Source: Candidatus Sivonenia alaskensis PMM_0068
GTDB lineage: Bacteria; Cyanobacteriota; Cyanobacteriia; Gloeobacterales; PMM-0068
DNA: 7,868 nucleotides
Direction: 5' to 3'
Assembly: GCA_949127685.1 (NCBI GenBank)
Contig: CASBPW010000061.1
Coordinates: 1-7,868, forward strand
How positions within the stretch are numbered: position 1 is the first letter of the stretch; each line of letters opens with the position of its first letter. Shown here in pieces: positions 6,403-7,868 of this stretch. A program made the position numbers and the translations under genes. The notes beneath the pieces were generated by a model. That model ran no database searches. It was not told the origin of the DNA and saw nothing but the letters and a program-made list of their open reading frames with translations.

Positions 6403-6406
6403 CTCC
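6403..6406 (-). promoter_or_regulatory. Ribosome binding site deciding the MFS start
   Basis: On the minus strand this reads GGAG, 9 bases before the GTG at 6393. It overlaps the TTG codon at 6408-6406, the only upstream alternative, which favours GTG as the real start. Confidence 0.5.
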
Positions 6407-6465
6407 AAAAAGAAGCTAAGGATGCGCTAGCAATCTTGATACAAAAGTTCATACTCATAGCATAG

Positions 6466-6479
6466 GGGCTGGCCAGCCC
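6466..6479. repeat. 14-bp perfect palindrome between MFS and groES
   Basis: GGGCTGGCCAGCCC is its own reverse complement with no spacer. It lies about 70 bases upstream of the MFS start and about 90 bases upstream of the groES -10 box. A TTGGGC on the minus strand overlaps its edge, with poor -10 candidates (TATGCT, TATGAG) downstream. Its position fits an operator for a dimeric regulator of the MFS gene, but no regulator gene is adjacent, and a genome-wide dispersed palindrome is also possible. Confidence 0.4.
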
Positions 6480-6529
6480 AAATATGCAGCCAGAATCCCT
6501 AACCCAATGAAAAGCAGTTGTCTTGGGGA

Positions 6530-6559
6530 TTGTCCTAGGCTAAGGGCGTGGAGTATACT
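6530..6559 (+). promoter_or_regulatory. Sigma-A-like promoter of groES-groEL
   Basis: TTGTCC (6530-6535) and TATACT (6554-6559) are separated by 18 bases and agree well with vegetative consensus boxes. The predicted start near 6566 falls inside the CIRCE operator, the classic arrangement for HrcA repression. Confidence 0.7.
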
Positions 6560-6585
6560 TAGCACTCGGAAGGCATGAGTGCTAA
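6559..6585 (+). promoter_or_regulatory. CIRCE operator (HrcA binding site)
   Basis: TTAGCACTC, 9 spacer bases, GAGTGCTAA: both arms match the CIRCE consensus exactly. HrcA binds this inverted repeat and represses chaperonin genes until heat or misfolded protein titrates GroEL away. Its position over the predicted transcription start implies direct occlusion of the promoter. hrcA is not in the window. Confidence 0.96.
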
Positions 6586-6635
6586 TTTCGCAATTTGAGG
6601 CGTACAGACGCGCCCCTGTAAGACCTTACACAAAT

Positions 6636-6641
6636 AAGGAG
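6636..6641 (+). promoter_or_regulatory. Ribosome binding site setting the groES start
   Basis: AAGGAG lies 9 bases before ATG 6651. The frame is open upstream to an ATG at 6579, but that codon lies within the CIRCE element and has no such site, so 6651 is the start. Confidence 0.8.
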
Positions 6642-6650
6642 AACAAAGGT

Positions 6651-6962
6651 ATGGCAACTTTGAGTGTGAGTGCTACCACCCTAAAGCCCCTTGGCGACCG
6701 GGTGTTGGTCAAAGTACTGGAGCAGGAAGATAAAACGGCGGGGGGCATTTTGCTGCCTGATACCGCCAGAGAAAAACCCCAGCTCGGAGAAGTGACTGCG
6801 GTTGGCCCCGGTCGCAAAACTGAGGACGGCAATGTGGTTCCTACCGAAGTTAAAGTCGGGGATAAAGTCCTCTATGCCAAGTATGCAGGGACTGAAATAA
6901 AGATTGCAAGCAGTGATTACCTATTGCTGACAGAAAAAGACATTCTGGCTATTGCCGAATAA
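6651..6962 (+). CDS. groES: Co-chaperonin GroES (Cpn10)
   Basis: GroES forms the heptameric lid that closes the GroEL chamber in the cytoplasm during ATP-driven folding. The 103-residue product is the usual length. It contains LKPLGDRVLVKV (11-22), the mobile loop KTAGGILLPDTAREKPQ (28-44) with the hydrophobic GIL that docks on GroEL, GEVTAVGPG (46-54), VKVGDKVLYAKYAGTEIK (67-84) and the ending EKDILAI. The start at 6651 is set by AAGGAG. A 65-base leader follows the CIRCE operator, so expression should be induced by heat through HrcA release. groEL follows after 31 bases. Confidence 0.98.
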   Translation: MATLSVSATTLKPLGDRVLVKVLEQEDKTAGGILLPDTAREKPQLGEVTAVGPGRKTEDGNVVPTEVKVGDKVLYAKYAGTEIKIASSDYLLLTEKDILAIAE

Positions 6963-6993
6963 GCTACGCACATTTCAAGGAGAAAACGAATCT

Positions 6994-7868
6994 ATGGCTA
7001 AGCAAATTGTGTTTGATGAGCAGGCTCGTCGTGCCCTCGAGCGGGGCGTGAATGCTTTGGCCGATGCAGTGCGGGTGACCCTGGGTCCCAAAGGCCGCAA
7101 CGTCGTCCTAGAGAAGAAGTTCGGTGCTCCTCAAATCATCAACGACGGGGTCACCATCGCCAAGGAAATTGAACTAGAAGACCGTTTAGAAAACACCGGA
7201 GCCCAACTGATCCGGGAAGTAGCCTCCAAGACCAATGATGTGGCCGGAGACGGAACCACCACCGCTACTGTGTTGGCTCAGGCGATGATCCGCGAAGGTC
7301 TGCGCAATGTGGCTGCCGGCGCTAACCCAATTGCTTTGAAGCGTGGGATGGAAAAAACCGTAGCTCGTTTGGTTCTAGAGATTGCCAAAGTTGCTAAGCC
7401 AGTAGAAGACAACAAAACGATAGCCGAAGTTGCTACCATCTCGGCCGGTAACGATGAAGAAACCGGAAAAATGATCGCCCAGGCTATGGAAAAGGTCGGT
7501 AAAGAAGGCGTCATCACCGTAGAAGAATCGAAGTCTCTGAATACCGAGTTGGAAATTGTAGAAGGAATGCAGTTCGAGAAAGGCTATATTTCTCCTTACT
7601 TCATGACTGATCCTGAGCGGATGATTGCTGAACTCAACGATCCACTTTTGTTGATTACCGACAAGAAAATCTCGATTATTCAGGAATTGGTGCCGGTTCT
7701 AGAAAAAGTAGCCCGTGCAGGTAAGCCCCTCTTGATTATTGCAGAAGATATTGAAGGAGAGGCTCTAGCGACCCTGGTGGTCAACCGTCTGCGTGGTGTC
7801 CTGAATGTAGCTGCCGTCAAGGCTCCTGGCTTTGGGGACCGTCGTAAGGCAATGATGCAGGATATCGC
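6994..7868 (+). CDS. groEL: Chaperonin GroEL (Cpn60), 3' truncated by the window
   Basis: GroEL is the ATP-dependent tetradecameric folding chamber of the cytosol. About 291 of the usual 540 or so residues are present and the frame runs open off the window edge. The equatorial domain shows VRVTLGPKGRNVVLEKKFG (26-44), the nucleotide-binding NDGVTIAKEIELED (50-63) and the ATP-hydrolysis segment NDVAGDGTTTATVLAQ (81-96) with Asp86. The intermediate domain has ISAGND, and the apical domain begins around 190 with GMQFEKGYISPYF and continues through KAPGFGDRR. ATG 6994 is preceded by AAGGAG at 6977-6982. It sits directly behind groES under the same CIRCE promoter, the layout of the cyanobacterial groEL1 copy; cyanobacteria commonly have a second, unlinked groEL. 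Confidence 0.98.
   Translation, partial: MAKQIVFDEQARRALERGVNALADAVRVTLGPKGRNVVLEKKFGAPQIINDGVTIAKEIELEDRLENTGAQLIREVASKTNDVAGDGTTTATVLAQAMIREGLRNVAAGANPIALKRGMEKTVARLVLEIAKVAKPVEDNKTIAEVATISAGNDEETGKMIAQAMEKVGKEGVITVEESKSLNTELEIVEGMQFEKGYISPYFMTDPERMIAELNDPLLLITDKKISIIQELVPVLEKVARAGKPLLIIAEDIEGEALATLVVNRLRGVLNVAAVKAPGFGDRRKAMMQDI

Noticed and set aside
6494..6531. Inverted repeat AATCCC ... GGGATT just upstream of and touching the groES -35 box
   Set aside because: The arms are short and interrupted, and the CIRCE site already explains heat-shock control; not distinguishable from chance.
7278..7517. 79-codon minus-strand frame inside groEL
   Set aside because: It is a shadow of the highly conserved groEL frame, which runs open to the window edge.

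Overview
The window looks like chromosomal DNA from a cyanobacterium. The groES-groEL pair carries a perfect CIRCE operator and cyanobacterial-type GroES and GroEL sequences. A transposase remnant resembles a type I associate with cyanobacterial genomes, and a lipoprotein cyclophilin and a CHAD-domain protein fit the same lineage. Base composition is roughly balanced by eye, and I found no HIP1 octamer (GCGATCGC). The species cannot be named from this sequence alone.

Layout. Bases 1-209 hold no intact gene; there is a possible 5' stub of an antitoxin-like gene with a ribosome binding site. On the minus strand, smpB (trans-translation) runs 677 to 210. It diverges from a plus-strand pair spaced 18 nt apart: a lipoprotein cyclophilin (about 810-1532) and a FabF-like ketoacyl synthase (1551-2687). 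Bases 2787-3142 are a decayed or internally deleted insertion sequence. Its imperfect 21-bp terminal inverted repeats (17 of 21 match) bracket only the C-terminal part of a transposase. The element's right end stops 1 bp before the start codon of a small HExxH metallopeptidase-like gene (3144-3527). That gene converges, with a 12-nt gap, on a minus-strand pair: a TetA-like MFS exporter (about 6393-5173), then a CHAD protein (5087-3540) whose C-terminal third looks like a degenerate CYTH domain. The 257-nt region between the MFS gene and groES contains a 14-bp perfect palindrome, a sigma-A-like promoter and the CIRCE element. It leads into groES (6651-6962) and groEL (6994 to the window edge, truncated).

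How the parts relate. Three genes concern protein quality control: SmpB rescues stalled ribosomes, the cyclophilin probably assists folding outside the cytoplasm, and GroES/GroEL form the cytosolic folding chamber under HrcA/CIRCE heat-shock control. The MFS-CHAD pair may be cotranscribed, but a functional link is not evident. The least explained parts are the reversed CHAD plus CYTH-like architecture, the short metallopeptidase-like protein beside the element, and the deleted insertion sequence. I see no clear evidence of a new multi-gene system such as a defence island or biosynthetic cluster.
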